Assembly: GCA_023383815.1 (NCBI GenBank)
Contig: JAHDYG010000002.1
Span: forward strand, 124,001-188,000
Reading direction: 5' to 3'
DNA: 64,000 nt
DNA from: Rhodocyclaceae bacterium
GTDB taxonomy: Bacteria > Pseudomonadota > Gammaproteobacteria > Burkholderiales > Rhodocyclaceae
The position numbers and the translations under genes were made by a program. Of this stretch, positions 16,501-26,072 are shown piece after piece. Below the pieces are notes generated by a model. It was not told the DNA's origin, searched no databases, and saw nothing but the letters and a program-made list of their open reading frames with translations. Positions within the stretch are counted from its first letter, which is position 1, and the number at the start of each line of letters is the position of its first letter.

Positions 16501-17930
16501 TCGGAAGCAGGAGTGCGGGCGCAGCGGTGCGGATTGCGGTCGTCGGTCATACCAACACCGGCAAGACTTCGCTGATGCGTACGCTCACGCGCGACACCGG
16601 TTTCGGTGAGGTGTCGAGCCGCCCGAGCACGACGCGCCACGTCGAAGGGGCGCGCCTGAGCGCCGACGGCGCGGTGCTCGTCGAGCTCTTCGACACCCCG
16701 GGCATGGAAGATCCGATCGCGCTGCTGGAAACCATCGAGGCAATCGAAGCACCTTCGGGCGAGCGCCTTGACGGTCCGGCCCGGATCGAGCATTTCCTGG
16801 CGACCTCGGCGGCGCAGACGCGCTTCGAGCAGGAGGCCAAGGTGCTGCGCCAGATGCTGGCGAGCGATGCTGCGTTCTACGTGATCGATGCGCGCGATCC
16901 GGTGCTGTCGAAGTACCGCGATGAACTGGAACTCCTTGGCAAGTGCGCGATCCCGCTCCTGCCGGTGCTCAATTTCGTGCGTGCGCCCGACGCCAACGAG
17001 TCTCCCTGGCGCGAGGCCCTGTCACGCCTGGGCCTGCATGCGGTGGTCCGTTTCGACACCGTGGCCCCGGAGCGCGGAGGCGAGCGGCGCCTGTACGAGG
17101 CGCTGGCGACGATGCTGGATCCCCATCGGCCGAAGCTCGAGCGCCTCGTCGAGGCGCGCGACCGCGAGGCGCGCGCGCGGCATGAGGCGGCCTTGCGTCT
17201 GGTCGCCGAACTGCTGATCGATGTTGCTGCAGCCGGATGTGTCGTGCAAGGTGACGATCCAGCCATGCTCGAAGCTGCCGTGGCGGATCTGAATGCACGG
17301 GTCGGAGCGCGGGAACAGGCTTGCGTCGAAGGGCTGCTCGAACTCTATCGCTTTCGCCCCGACGACGTGGATGCCGAACGACTGCCGCTGATCGATGGCC
17401 GCTGGGAGGGGGATCCGTTCAACCCCGAGACGCTGCGCGCGATGGGGCTGAAGCTCGGCACCGGTGCGGTCGCGGGCGCTGCGGCGGGCGCCATGGCCGG
17501 CGCTGGAGTCGACCTCGTGACGGGCGGACTGACCCTGGGTGCGGCGACCGCGATCGGCGCGCTGGCCGGCGGCGGCCTGCAGGCGATGCGCCAATTCGGG
17601 GGCCGGCTGCGCGGCACGCTCCGCGGGCAGCACCCGCATCACCTGGCCGTCAATGACGCGATCCTGAGGCTCCTTGCGCTGCGCCAGCTGCATCTGGTCG
17701 AGGCGCTCGAACGGCGCGGGCACGCCGCGATCGCCCCGATCGAACGCTTCGTCGCGGATACCCATCAGTGGCGTGAGGGCACTCTGCCACGCGCGTTGCG
17801 CAAGGCGCGTGCGCATCGGGACTGGTCCGGCCTGTATGCGCCGATGAGCGAGGACCGCGCGCGCGAGCGCATCGTCGAATCGCTGTCGGCCGAACTGTCG
17901 TTGCAGTTCGGCCAGGAGGCGCCCACCTGA
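16497..17930 (+). CDS. GTPase with DUF3482 domain
   Basis: A 477-aa P-loop GTPase of the Era-like superfamily fused to a DUF3482 C-terminus. The Walker A/G1 motif GHTNTGKTS lies at about 17-25 and the G3 motif DTPG near 65-68. The typical NKxD G4 is not obvious; NFVRAPD near 157 sits in its place. A Gly/Ala-rich stretch around residues 320-365 looks like a membrane-inserting hairpin. It is coupled to the DUF2868 protein by a 4-nt overlap. The partners are known to co-occur in beta- and gammaproteobacteria, but no function is established. The transcript ends at a perfect 14-bp hairpin before lpdA. Confidence 0.82.
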   Translation: MIGSRSAGAAVRIAVVGHTNTGKTSLMRTLTRDTGFGEVSSRPSTTRHVEGARLSADGAVLVELFDTPGMEDPIALLETIEAIEAPSGERLDGPARIEHFLATSAAQTRFEQEAKVLRQMLASDAAFYVIDARDPVLSKYRDELELLGKCAIPLLPVLNFVRAPDANESPWREALSRLGLHAVVRFDTVAPERGGERRLYEALATMLDPHRPKLERLVEARDREARARHEAALRLVAELLIDVAAAGCVVQGDDPAMLEAAVADLNARVGAREQACVEGLLELYRFRPDDVDAERLPLIDGRWEGDPFNPETLRAMGLKLGTGAVAGAAAGAMAGAGVDLVTGGLTLGAATAIGALAGGGLQAMRQFGGRLRGTLRGQHPHHLAVNDAILRLLALRQLHLVEALERRGHAAIAPIERFVADTHQWREGTLPRALRKARAHRDWSGLYAPMSEDRARERIVESLSAELSLQFGQEAPT

Positions 17931-17968
17931 AACCAGCTTGCCAAGGAGTATGGCAGCACAGCCGTTGC

Positions 17969-18006
17969 GATCGGAACGGGGGGGTAGAGACGCCCCCGTT
18001 CCGATC
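17969..18006. terminator. Perfect 14-bp inverted repeat between convergent genes, likely bidirectional terminator
   Basis: GATCGGAACGGGGG at 17969-17982 pairs with its exact complement at 17993-18006 around a 10-nt loop. It sits in the 99-nt gap between the GTPase gene and the convergent lpdA. There is no T-run on either side, so it could act with Rho or simply block read-through and exonucleases. Confidence 0.7.
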
Positions 18007-18029
18007 TGGCGCAATGCTTCGTGGCCGGT

Positions 18030-19850
18030 TCAGCGCTTGCGCGCGGGCGGCAGATCCGTGCAACTGCCGTGGGCGACTTCGGCGGCCATGCCGACGGTCT
18101 CGCCCAGCGTCGGATGGGGGTGGATGGTCTTGCCGATGTCGACGGCGTCCGCACCCATCTCGATCGCGAGGCAGACTTCGCCGATCATGTCGCCCGCGGA
18201 CGGGCCGACGATGGTGCCGCCGATCACGCGATGGGTTGCGGCGTCGAAGACGAGCTTCGTGAAGCCGTAGTCGGCGCCGTTGGCGATCGCGCGTCCGCTC
18301 GCCGCCCAGGGGAACTTCGCCACCTCGACCTTGCGCCCGTCGGCCTTGGCCTGGGCTTCGGTGACGCCGACCCAGGCGACTTCGGGGTGTGTGTAGGCGA
18401 CCCCGGGGATCACCGTCGCGTCGAAAGCCGCACGCGCCAGTTCGGCCTTGCCCTGTGCCTCACCGGCGGCGACTTCGGCGGCAACGTGGCCTTCGTGCAC
18501 CGCCTTGTGCGCGAGCATCGGGTTGCCGACGACGTCGCCGATCGCGAAGATGTGGCGCACATTGGTGCGCATCTGCGCATCAACCGGGATGAAGCCGCGC
18601 TCATTGACGACGACGCCGGCCTTGTCGGCGCCGACCTTGCGTCCGTTCGGGCTGCGTCCGGCGGCCTGAAGGATGAGGTCGTAGCGCTGCGGTTCGGCGG
18701 GTGCCTTCTCGCCTTCGAAGCGCACCCACAGGCCATCGTCCCTGGCCTCCACGGCGACGGTCTTCGTCTTCAGCATGATCTGGTCGAAGCGATGGGCGTT
18801 CTGCTTCTCCCAGACCTTGACCGCGTCGGCGTCGGGGCCCTGCATCAGGCGGTCGAGCATCTCGACGACGTCGACGCGGGCGCCGAGCGTCGAATATACC
18901 GTGGCCATTTCGAGCCCGATGATGCCGCCGCCGATGACCAGCATCTTCTGCGGGATCTGGCGCAGTTCGAGTGCGCCGGTCGAGTCGACGATGCGCGGAT
19001 CACGCGGCAGGAAGGGCAGGTGCACGGCGGCCGATCCGGCGGCGATGATGCACTGGCCGAAGCGGATCACCTTCTTCGTTCCCGTCTTGTCCTGTGCGCT
19101 GCCGAGGGTTTCCTCGACTTCGATGTGGTTCGGGTCGAGAAAGCTGCCATAGCCGCGGATGACCTCGACCTTTCGCGCCTTGGCCATTCCGGCGAGCCCG
19201 CCCGTGAGCCTGGTGATCACGCCGTCCTTGTGCTTGCGCAGGGCGTCGACATCCACGCTTGGCTTTTCGAAGCGGATGCCGGCTACGCCGACGTGCTCGG
19301 CTTCGTCGATGACCGCAGCGACATGCAGCAAGGCCTTCGACGGGATGCAGCCAACGTTCAGGCATACTCCGCCCAGGGTCGCATAGCGCTCGATGATCGC
19401 CGTCCGCAGGCCGAGATCGGCGGCGCGGAAGGCGGCCGAATAGCCGCCCGGGCCAGCTCCGAGTACGACCAGGTCGTACTCCGCGTCGGCACTGCCGGCG
19501 TGCGAGGCGGTTGCCGGTGCCGGTACGCCAGGGGTGGGGGCGCTGGCCGCTGCGGGCGTCAGTGCCGCGGCTGCCGCAGGGGAGGCTGTCGGCGTCGCGG
19601 CTTCGGCGGTGGCTGCGGTGTCGACACGCAGCAGCACAGCCCCCTCGGCGACGCGGTCGCCGACTTGCACGAGCACTTTGCGGATCGTTCCGGCGACCGA
19701 AGAGGGGACATCCATCGTCGCCTTGTCCGATTCGAGGGTGACGATCGCGTCGTCGACCTTGATCGGATCGCCGGCCTTGACGAACAGTTCGATGACCGGC
19801 ACGTCGGCGAAATCGCCGATGTCCGGAACCTTGACTTCAACCAGGCTCAT
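18030..19850 (-). CDS. lpdA: Dihydrolipoyl dehydrogenase (E3) with N-terminal lipoyl domain
   Basis: A 606-aa E3 of the pyruvate dehydrogenase complex, reoxidising dihydrolipoyl groups with NAD. Residues 1-78 are a lipoyl domain with the lipoylated Lys43 in ESDKATM, followed by an Ala/Pro-rich linker to about 122. The flavoprotein part has the FAD motif GAGPGG near 131-136, the redox disulfide Cys163/Cys168 in GGVCLNVGCIPS, and the catalytic dyad His579/Glu584. This lipoyl-E3 architecture is known as PdhL in betaproteobacteria. It lies 11 nt after aceF and closes the aceE-aceF-lpdA operon. It may also serve the E3-less complex encoded at 52.3-55.6 kb. Confidence 0.95.
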   Translation of the reverse strand: MSLVEVKVPDIGDFADVPVIELFVKAGDPIKVDDAIVTLESDKATMDVPSSVAGTIRKVLVQVGDRVAEGAVLLRVDTAATAEAATPTASPAAAAALTPAAASAPTPGVPAPATASHAGSADAEYDLVVLGAGPGGYSAAFRAADLGLRTAIIERYATLGGVCLNVGCIPSKALLHVAAVIDEAEHVGVAGIRFEKPSVDVDALRKHKDGVITRLTGGLAGMAKARKVEVIRGYGSFLDPNHIEVEETLGSAQDKTGTKKVIRFGQCIIAAGSAAVHLPFLPRDPRIVDSTGALELRQIPQKMLVIGGGIIGLEMATVYSTLGARVDVVEMLDRLMQGPDADAVKVWEKQNAHRFDQIMLKTKTVAVEARDDGLWVRFEGEKAPAEPQRYDLILQAAGRSPNGRKVGADKAGVVVNERGFIPVDAQMRTNVRHIFAIGDVVGNPMLAHKAVHEGHVAAEVAAGEAQGKAELARAAFDATVIPGVAYTHPEVAWVGVTEAQAKADGRKVEVAKFPWAASGRAIANGADYGFTKLVFDAATHRVIGGTIVGPSAGDMIGEVCLAIEMGADAVDIGKTIHPHPTLGETVGMAAEVAHGSCTDLPPARKR

Positions 19851-19861
19851 GGTGGGTCTCC

Positions 19862-21514
19862 TCAGAGCATGACCCGACGGAAGTCGGCCAGCAGTTGGGC
19901 GAGATAGACGTTGAAGCGCGTCGCGAGCGCACCGTCGATGACGCGGTGGTCGGCCGTGAGCGACATCGGCAGCGTCAGGCGCGGCACGAACTCTTTGCCG
20001 TCCCAGACCGGCTTCATGACCGACTTGTTGACGCCGAGGATCGCGACCTCGGGCGCGTTCACGATCGGCGCGAAGTAGGTGCCGCCGATGCCGCCGAGCG
20101 AGCTGATCGTGAAGCAGGCACCCGACATGTCGGCCGGGCCGAGCTTGCCGTCGCGGGCCTTCTTCGCGAGCGCGCCGGTTTCGGCCGCGATCTCGAACAC
20201 GCTCTTCCTGTCGGCATCCTTGACCACGGGTACCACCAGCCCGTTCGGGGTGTCGGCGGCGAACGCGATGTTGAAGTACTTCTTGTAGACCAGGTTGTCG
20301 CCGTCGAGGCTGGTGTTGAACTCCGGGAATTCCTGCAGCGCGCGTACCGAGGCCTTGATGATGAAGGCGAGCATCGTGAGCTTCTTGCCCGACTTCTCGT
20401 TCTCCTTGTTCACGGCGACGCGGAAGGCTTCGAGGTCGGTGATGTCGGCGTCTTCATGGTAGGTCACGGCCGGGATCATGACCCAGTTGCGGGCGAGGTT
20501 CTGGCCCGAGATCTTCTTGATGCGCGACAGCGGCTTGACCTCGATCTCGCCGAACTTCGCGAAATCCACCTTGGGCCAGGGCAGCAGATCGAGTCCGCCG
20601 CCTAGGCTCGCGCTTGCTGCGGCCGCCGCGGGTGCGCGGCCGGGAACGACGCCTGAGCTCATTGCGCCCTTGACGAAGGAAGTGACGTCTTCCTTCACGA
20701 TGCGGTTCTTCGGCCCGGTCGCCTTGACCTGCGCGAGATCGACGCCCAGTTCGCGCGCGAACGCGCGTACCGATGGGCTCGCATGCACCTTGCTGCCGAG
20801 CGTGATCGCGGGGGTAGCCGGGGCTGCAGCGGTTGCGGTCGGTGCGGCGGCGCCGGTGCTGACCGGTGGTGTGCTGGCTGGGGCGGCGGGGGCTGCCAGC
20901 GCTGGGCTTGCCGCAGGAGCATCTGCAGGGGCCGCGGCAGCCATGGCCGCTGCGGCCGCCTCGACCTTCAGCAGCACCGTGCCTTCCGCAACCTTGTCGC
21001 CGACGCTCACCAGCACCTCGCGGACGACGCCGGCTGCGCTCGAGGGGACGTCCATCGTCGCCTTGTCCGATTCGAGGGTGGCGATCGCATCGTCGATCTT
21101 GATCGTATCGCCGATCTTCACGAACAGCTCGATGACCGGAACCTCGGAGAAGTCACCGATATCGGGGACCCGGACTTCGACCAGTCCGCCGCTTGCCGCA
21201 ACGGCGGGCGGCGCGGCCGGTGCCGGGGCTGGAGTGGGAGCGGGGGCGGGGGTAGCCTCGCGCGCGGTACTTGCCGGCGCCTCGACGCGAATCAGCACGC
21301 TGCCTTCGGCAACCTTGTCACCGATCGCGACCAGGACCTCCTTCACGACGCCTGCTGCGCTCGAGGGCACGTCCATCGTCGCCTTGTCCGATTCGAGTGT
21401 GGCGATCGCGTCGTCGACGCGGATGGTGTCGCCGACCTTCACGAACAGCTCGATGACCGGCACCTCGGAGAAATCGCCGATGTCCGGAACCTTCACTTCA
21501 ATCAACTGGCTCAT
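19862..21514 (-). CDS. aceF: Pyruvate dehydrogenase E2, dihydrolipoamide acetyltransferase
   Basis: A 550-aa E2 core that transfers acetyl groups to CoA. Two nearly identical lipoyl domains carry Lys44 and Lys151, separated by Ala/Pro-rich swinging linkers. A peripheral subunit-binding domain (about 242-278) docks E1/E3, and the catalytic domain ends with DHRVIDG, giving His523 and Asp527. Two lipoyl domains instead of the three of E. coli is a common betaproteobacterial form. It begins 13 nt after the aceE stop with a GAGGAGAC-type ribosome site and is followed by lpdA, which brings a third lipoyl domain to the complex. Confidence 0.95.
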   Translation of the reverse strand: MSQLIEVKVPDIGDFSEVPVIELFVKVGDTIRVDDAIATLESDKATMDVPSSAAGVVKEVLVAIGDKVAEGSVLIRVEAPASTAREATPAPAPTPAPAPAAPPAVAASGGLVEVRVPDIGDFSEVPVIELFVKIGDTIKIDDAIATLESDKATMDVPSSAAGVVREVLVSVGDKVAEGTVLLKVEAAAAAMAAAAPADAPAASPALAAPAAPASTPPVSTGAAAPTATAAAPATPAITLGSKVHASPSVRAFARELGVDLAQVKATGPKNRIVKEDVTSFVKGAMSSGVVPGRAPAAAAASASLGGGLDLLPWPKVDFAKFGEIEVKPLSRIKKISGQNLARNWVMIPAVTYHEDADITDLEAFRVAVNKENEKSGKKLTMLAFIIKASVRALQEFPEFNTSLDGDNLVYKKYFNIAFAADTPNGLVVPVVKDADRKSVFEIAAETGALAKKARDGKLGPADMSGACFTISSLGGIGGTYFAPIVNAPEVAILGVNKSVMKPVWDGKEFVPRLTLPMSLTADHRVIDGALATRFNVYLAQLLADFRRVML

Positions 21515-21527
21515 CGTCGTCTCCTCG

Positions 21528-24200
21528 TCAGACCGTCAGCGGGTTCGGCTTGTTGGGGTCGAGCTGGTACTTGAGCAGTGCCGCCGCGACCTTGTCGCGC
21601 TCGATCGTGCCTTCGTCCGCGAGGGCCTTGAGCGCGGCGAGCACGACCCAGTGGCGGTCCACCTCGAAGAAGTGGCGCAGCTTCTCGCGCGTGTCCGAGC
21701 GGCCGTAGCCATCGGTGCCGAGCGTGACGTAGCGGCGCCCGATGAAGGGGCGGATCTGTTCGGCGAACATGCGGATGTAGTCGGTTGCGGCGATGACGGG
21801 CCCTTCGGTGCCCTTGAGGCAGGCTTCGACGTGCGACTCGCGCGGGGCTTCGAGCGGATGCAGCAGGTTCCAGCGGGCCGTGTCCTGACCATCGCGCGCC
21901 AGCTCGTTGAAGCTCGGGCAGGCCCACAGGTCGGCTTCGATGCCCCAGTCGCTCTTGAGCAGTTCGGCGGCAGCGATGACCTCGCGGAAGATCGTGCCCG
22001 AGCCGAGCAACTGCACACGGGGCGCCTTCCTTGCGGCCCCCTTGCGGAATGCGTACATGCCCTTGAGGATTCCACTCTCCGCGCCTTCGGGCATCTCGGG
22101 ATGCTCGTAGTTCTCGTTCATCACCGTGATGTAGTAGAAGATGTCCTCCTGTTCGGCGAACATCCGGCGCAGGCCATCCTGCACGACCACGGCCACCTCG
22201 TACTGGAAACTCGGATCGTAGGAGATGCAGTTCGGAATCATGTTGGCGAGCAGCAGGCTGTGGCCGTCTTCGTGCTGCAGGCCTTCGCCGTTGAGCGTCG
22301 TGCGCCCGGCGGTGGCGCCGAAGAGGAACCCGCGTGCGCGCTGGTCGCCCGCGGCCCACACGAGGTCCATCGTGCGCTGCAGGCCGAACATCGAATAGAA
22401 GATGTAGAAGGGCACCATCTGCACGCCGTGCGTGCTGTAGCTCGTGCCGGCGGCGATCCAGTCCGCGGTCGCTCCGAGTTCGTTGATGCCTTCCTGCAGG
22501 ACCTGGCCCGTGCTCGATTCCTTGTAGAACATCAGCTGGTCGTGGTCCTGCGGGACGTACTTCTGGCCCTGCTGGTTCCAGATCCCGTACTGGCGGAACA
22601 TGCCTTCCATGCCGAAGGTGCGCGACTCGTCCGGCACGATCGGGACGATGTGGCGGCCGATCTGCTTGTCCTTGAGAAGCATGTTCATCATGCGCACTGC
22701 GGCCATCGTCGTCGACAGCTCGCGCCCCTCGCCGGAAGCCTTCAGCAGCGCGGTGAACGTGTCGAGCGCCGGGATCGGCAGCGCTTCAGCCTTGCGGCGG
22801 CGGGCCGGAAGGTAACCGCCGAGCGCCATGCGGCGCTCGCGCATGTAGGTCAGCTCGGGTGAGCCTTCCTCGAAGGTGAGGTAGGGGACTTCGGCGATCT
22901 GTTCGTCGGTGATCGGGATCTGGAAGCGGTCGCGCATCTTCTTGAGTTGCTCGACGTCCATCTTCTTGGCCTGGTGGGCAATGTTCATCGCTTCACCGGC
23001 CTCGCCCATGCCGTAGCCCTTGATCGTCTTCGCGAGGATCACCGTCGGCTGGTTGCGATGCTCGGTGGCCGACTTGAACGCGGCATAGACCTTGAACATG
23101 TCGTGGCCGCCGCGGTTGAGATTCCAGACTTCCTCGTCAGTCCAGTCGGCCACCAGCGCCTTGAGTTCCGGGGTGTTGAAGAAATGTTCGCGCACGTAGG
23201 CGCCATCTCGTGCCTTGAAGGTCTGATAGTCGCCATCGACGCATTCGAGCATGCGCTTCTTGAGGATGCCCCGGGTGTCGCGTGCGAACAGCGCGTCCCA
23301 CTTGGTGCCCCAGACGACCTTGATCACGTTCCAGCCAGCGCCGCGGAAATCCGATTCCAGCTCCTGGATGATCTTGCCGTTGCCGCGCACCGGCCCATCG
23401 AGGCGCTGCAGGTTGCAGTTGACGACGAAGATCAGGTTGTCGAGCTGTTCGCGCCCGGCCATGCCGATCGCACCCATCGATTCGGGCTCGTCGATCTCGC
23501 CGTCGCCGAGGAAGGCCCACACCTTGCGATCCTTGGCCTCGATCAGCGAACGGCTGTCGAGGTACTTCATGAAGCGGGCCTGGTAGATCGCCTGGATCGG
23601 CCCGAGTCCCATCGAGACGGTCGGGAACTGCCAGAAGTCCGGCATCAGCCACGGGTGCGGGTAGGACGAGATGCCCTTGCCGTCGACTTCCTGGCGGTAG
23701 CTGTCGAGTTGCTCCGGGGTCAGACGGCCGAGCAGGAAGGCGCGCGCATAGACGCCGGGGGCCGAGTGGCCCTGGAAAAAGATCAGGTCGCCACCGTGCT
23801 GCTCGGTGGGGGCACGCCAGAACCAGTTGAACCCCATGTCGTAGAGCGTGGCGGACGAGGCGAACGAAGCGATGTGGCCGCCGACGTTGGTGTGCTTGTT
23901 CGCGCGCACCACCATCGCGGCCGCGTTCCAGCGCACATACGAGCGGATGCGCTTTTCGAGATCGGGTTGTCCCGGAAACTTCGGCTGTCGCTCAGGCGGG
24001 ATCGTGTTGATGTACTGCGTATTGGCCGAGTAGGGGATGTCGGCGCCGTTCTCGCGCGCCGCCTCGATCATCTTCTCGATCAGGAAGTGGGCGCGCTGCG
24101 GCCCTTCGTGGTCGATGACACCGGCCAGGGCGTCAAGCCATTCGCGGGTCTCCTGCGCATCCGCGTCGGAATGCAGGGATGCGTCGTGTTGTTCGGTCAT
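21528..24200 (-). CDS. aceE: Pyruvate dehydrogenase E1 component (homodimeric type)
   Basis: An 890-aa thiamine-diphosphate E1 that decarboxylates pyruvate and acetylates the lipoyl groups of AceF. Length matches E. coli AceE (887). The TPP motif GDGEIDEPES is near residue 232, and the protein is alignable along its length to the homodimeric family. The ATG at 24200 (MTEQHDASL) is chosen over the longer frame because GAGGAGA lies 8 nt upstream and a strong promoter sits at 24316-24344. It heads the aceE-aceF-lpdA operon. No recognisable PdhR operator was seen. Confidence 0.96.
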   Translation of the reverse strand: MTEQHDASLHSDADAQETREWLDALAGVIDHEGPQRAHFLIEKMIEAARENGADIPYSANTQYINTIPPERQPKFPGQPDLEKRIRSYVRWNAAAMVVRANKHTNVGGHIASFASSATLYDMGFNWFWRAPTEQHGGDLIFFQGHSAPGVYARAFLLGRLTPEQLDSYRQEVDGKGISSYPHPWLMPDFWQFPTVSMGLGPIQAIYQARFMKYLDSRSLIEAKDRKVWAFLGDGEIDEPESMGAIGMAGREQLDNLIFVVNCNLQRLDGPVRGNGKIIQELESDFRGAGWNVIKVVWGTKWDALFARDTRGILKKRMLECVDGDYQTFKARDGAYVREHFFNTPELKALVADWTDEEVWNLNRGGHDMFKVYAAFKSATEHRNQPTVILAKTIKGYGMGEAGEAMNIAHQAKKMDVEQLKKMRDRFQIPITDEQIAEVPYLTFEEGSPELTYMRERRMALGGYLPARRRKAEALPIPALDTFTALLKASGEGRELSTTMAAVRMMNMLLKDKQIGRHIVPIVPDESRTFGMEGMFRQYGIWNQQGQKYVPQDHDQLMFYKESSTGQVLQEGINELGATADWIAAGTSYSTHGVQMVPFYIFYSMFGLQRTMDLVWAAGDQRARGFLFGATAGRTTLNGEGLQHEDGHSLLLANMIPNCISYDPSFQYEVAVVVQDGLRRMFAEQEDIFYYITVMNENYEHPEMPEGAESGILKGMYAFRKGAARKAPRVQLLGSGTIFREVIAAAELLKSDWGIEADLWACPSFNELARDGQDTARWNLLHPLEAPRESHVEACLKGTEGPVIAATDYIRMFAEQIRPFIGRRYVTLGTDGYGRSDTREKLRHFFEVDRHWVVLAALKALADEGTIERDKVAAALLKYQLDPNKPNPLTV

Positions 24201-24315
24201 GGTCTGTCTCCTCATGACGTGCCGTTGACGATGTCCGCTCCGGTGAAGCGGATGGATTGCGCGAAGTACGGGGCGCGCACAGCCGGACCTGCCGAAGCGC
24301 CGGCTGACATTTCGC

Positions 24316-24344
24316 AATATAAAACGTTATTTCGTTCTGTGCAA
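24316..24344 (-). promoter_or_regulatory. Sigma70 promoter of the aceE operon
   Basis: On the minus strand TTGCAC (24344-24339) and TATATT (24321-24316) are separated by exactly 17 nt in an AT-rich island. The start point would be near 24309, leaving a leader of about 110 nt before the aceE ATG. CGAAAT occurs twice in this island (at about 24329 and 24310) and could be an operator half-site; that is a guess. Confidence 0.75.
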
Positions 24345-24513
24345 TAGAGTGTCCGGTCAAATTCGTTCGATCGAGCTGCGCTCCGGAAGGAGAGGCCTGG
24401 ACGTGCCGGCAATCGTACGCCTGCAGACCGACGGTCGCCGCCCTTTGGCGGTGGCACGCCGGCCACGCAGGTGCGCGGAAACGGTCTGGATCTGGGCGCG
24501 GATGCGCGGAATG

Positions 24514-24562
24514 AAAAAAAACCGGTCGGGGATGAGGGAGGGAGGGAGAGTATCCCCGACCG
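24514..24562 (-). terminator. Rho-independent terminator of the ABC binding-protein gene
   Basis: An 11-bp perfect stem (24523-24533 with 24552-24562) followed on the minus strand by a run of eight T (24521-24514). It begins 31 nt after the stop of the binding-protein gene and insulates it from the aceE promoter. Confidence 0.88.
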
Positions 24563-24592
24563 ATTGTGAAGAGGGGGGCAGGCGGCCGCGAC

Positions 24593-25771
24593 TCATTGGC
24601 CGGCTGCCCGGAGTCGGTCCTCCTGGTACGCGAAGACCACCCGGCCGTTGCGTACCTCGCCCATGTAGATGTCGTGGGCGCTGGAGATCGTCTCGTGCCG
24701 ACTCCTCGAGAACGGGCGCATGTACGTCATGATAACGCCTTCGACCGGGATTCGAAGATCTTCGAGGGCCTCGCGGATGCGGTCGCCGTTCGTGCTTCCG
24801 GCCTGGCGGATCGCGGCCGCGAGCAGCAGCAGCGAATCATAACCTTGTGCGGCGGCAGGGGGAACCGGGATGCGGGTGCTGCCGGTCTGGTGCAGCCACG
24901 CATCGAGGAAGGCGGCCCGCCGCGGCGTGGTCGGCTCCGGGATGAAGGTCTGGGGCATGCGAGCGCCTTCGGCATTCGGGCCAGCATCGTCGATGAAGTT
25001 CGACATCGCCAGGGTCCAGCTGCCGATCAGCGGCACACGCCACCCCATGCGCGCCATGCCGTTGGCGATCTGCGCCAGTTCCGGGCCGATCCCGTAGGTG
25101 AGCACGGCCTGGGCGCCTGCCTCCCGGGCTCGGCGCAGTTGTGCGGTCATGTCGGCCTGGCGCAGCTGGAAGCGCTCGACCGTCACGGCCTGCATGCCGC
25201 GCGCAGCCAGTGCGGTTTCGAGATCCTCGCGGCCGAGCTGCCCGTAGTTGGTGGCGTCGTGAAAGATTGCGACGCGCTTGAGCTTGCGCCGGTCGACCGC
25301 CTCGAAGACGATCATCGCGGCCTGGATGGTGTCGTTCGCGGAAACGCGAAACACGAAGTTGTCCGGGTGCTCCGGAGGCAGGAACTGGCGTGTGATCAGC
25401 GAGCCGGTCGCCACCGAGGTGATGACCGGTATGCGCGCCTGCTGGTAGTAGCGCTGACTGGCCAGTGCGACGCCGGTGTTGACGATGCCCAGCCCCGCGA
25501 CGATGCGCTCGTTCTGGATGAGGTCCTGAACCACCTGTGCCCCCATCTCGTTGCGCGCTTCGTCGTCGCGCTCCACCAGTTCGATCGGCCGCCCGAGGAT
25601 GCCTCCCTGTGCGTTGAGTTCGGCGGCAGCAATGCGGATGCCTTCCCGCATCGAGATGCCCATCGGGCTGGATCCGCCCGTGAACGGGCCCGATACGCCG
25701 ATGCGGATCGCGGTCTCGGCGAGTGCGGGCAGGACGGAAAGGCACAGGAGTACGACAAGCAGGCGCAACAC
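24593..25771 (-). CDS. ABC transporter substrate-binding protein, branched-chain amino acid type
   Basis: A 392-aa periplasmic binding protein of the LivK/Leu-binding family (peripla_BP_6). The N-terminus MLRLLVVLLCLSVLPALA is a signal peptide with cleavage after ALA near residue 18. The mature part begins IRIGVSGPFTGGSSPMG, a family hallmark, and has a two-lobe fold. The start is a GTG at 25771; no better ATG is in frame. No permease or ATPase genes are adjacent, so it is an orphan binding protein or a sensor-associated one: a membrane sensor kinase with an extracytoplasmic domain lies divergent to it. Substrate is unknown. It ends in a strong terminator. Confidence 0.88.
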   Translation of the reverse strand: MLRLLVVLLCLSVLPALAETAIRIGVSGPFTGGSSPMGISMREGIRIAAAELNAQGGILGRPIELVERDDEARNEMGAQVVQDLIQNERIVAGLGIVNTGVALASQRYYQQARIPVITSVATGSLITRQFLPPEHPDNFVFRVSANDTIQAAMIVFEAVDRRKLKRVAIFHDATNYGQLGREDLETALAARGMQAVTVERFQLRQADMTAQLRRAREAGAQAVLTYGIGPELAQIANGMARMGWRVPLIGSWTLAMSNFIDDAGPNAEGARMPQTFIPEPTTPRRAAFLDAWLHQTGSTRIPVPPAAAQGYDSLLLLAAAIRQAGSTNGDRIREALEDLRIPVEGVIMTYMRPFSRSRHETISSAHDIYMGEVRNGRVVFAYQEDRLRAAGQ

Positions 25772-26072
25772 GCGAGGGTCTCACAGTACATGGGGCGTCA
25801 GCCTGCGACTGTAGGGTGCGCGTCGCGGAAGCAACATTGGCGAAAACCCCAAGCAGCGTTCCGATCGTCGTCCAGGCCGTGGGGGGATCAGGGATAATAC
25901 CGATTACATCCTTGCTGGCATGCGGAGACAATCGGGTCGCCGATCGGTCCGTGCGGCGACCGGCGCGGATCTTCCGGACCGTGCCTGCGGCGCGAAGACC
26001 GGAGTTCCGGCCGTGCCGCTTCGCGTCACCGTATTCCGCAGGGCCCGACGCAACCGCCGATGAAGAGGCTTC
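25772..26072. other. Divergent intergenic region between binding protein and sensor kinase
   Basis: 301 nt without a gene, presumably holding promoters for both directions. A GATAAT at 25893-25898 could be a -10 for the kinase gene. No clear operator, riboswitch or repeat is seen. Confidence 0.5.

Larger units (their letters stand above)
24201..24592. other. Intergenic region between aceE and the ABC binding-protein gene
   Basis: 392 nt without a gene. It holds the aceE ribosome site and leader, the aceE promoter (24316-24344) and the terminator of the upstream binding-protein gene (24514-24562). A GC-rich stretch from 24395 to 24510 shows nothing I can name. Confidence 0.7.

Noticed and set aside
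18021-19907. Plus-strand open frame opposite lpdA
   Set aside because: Shadow of the dihydrolipoyl dehydrogenase gene.
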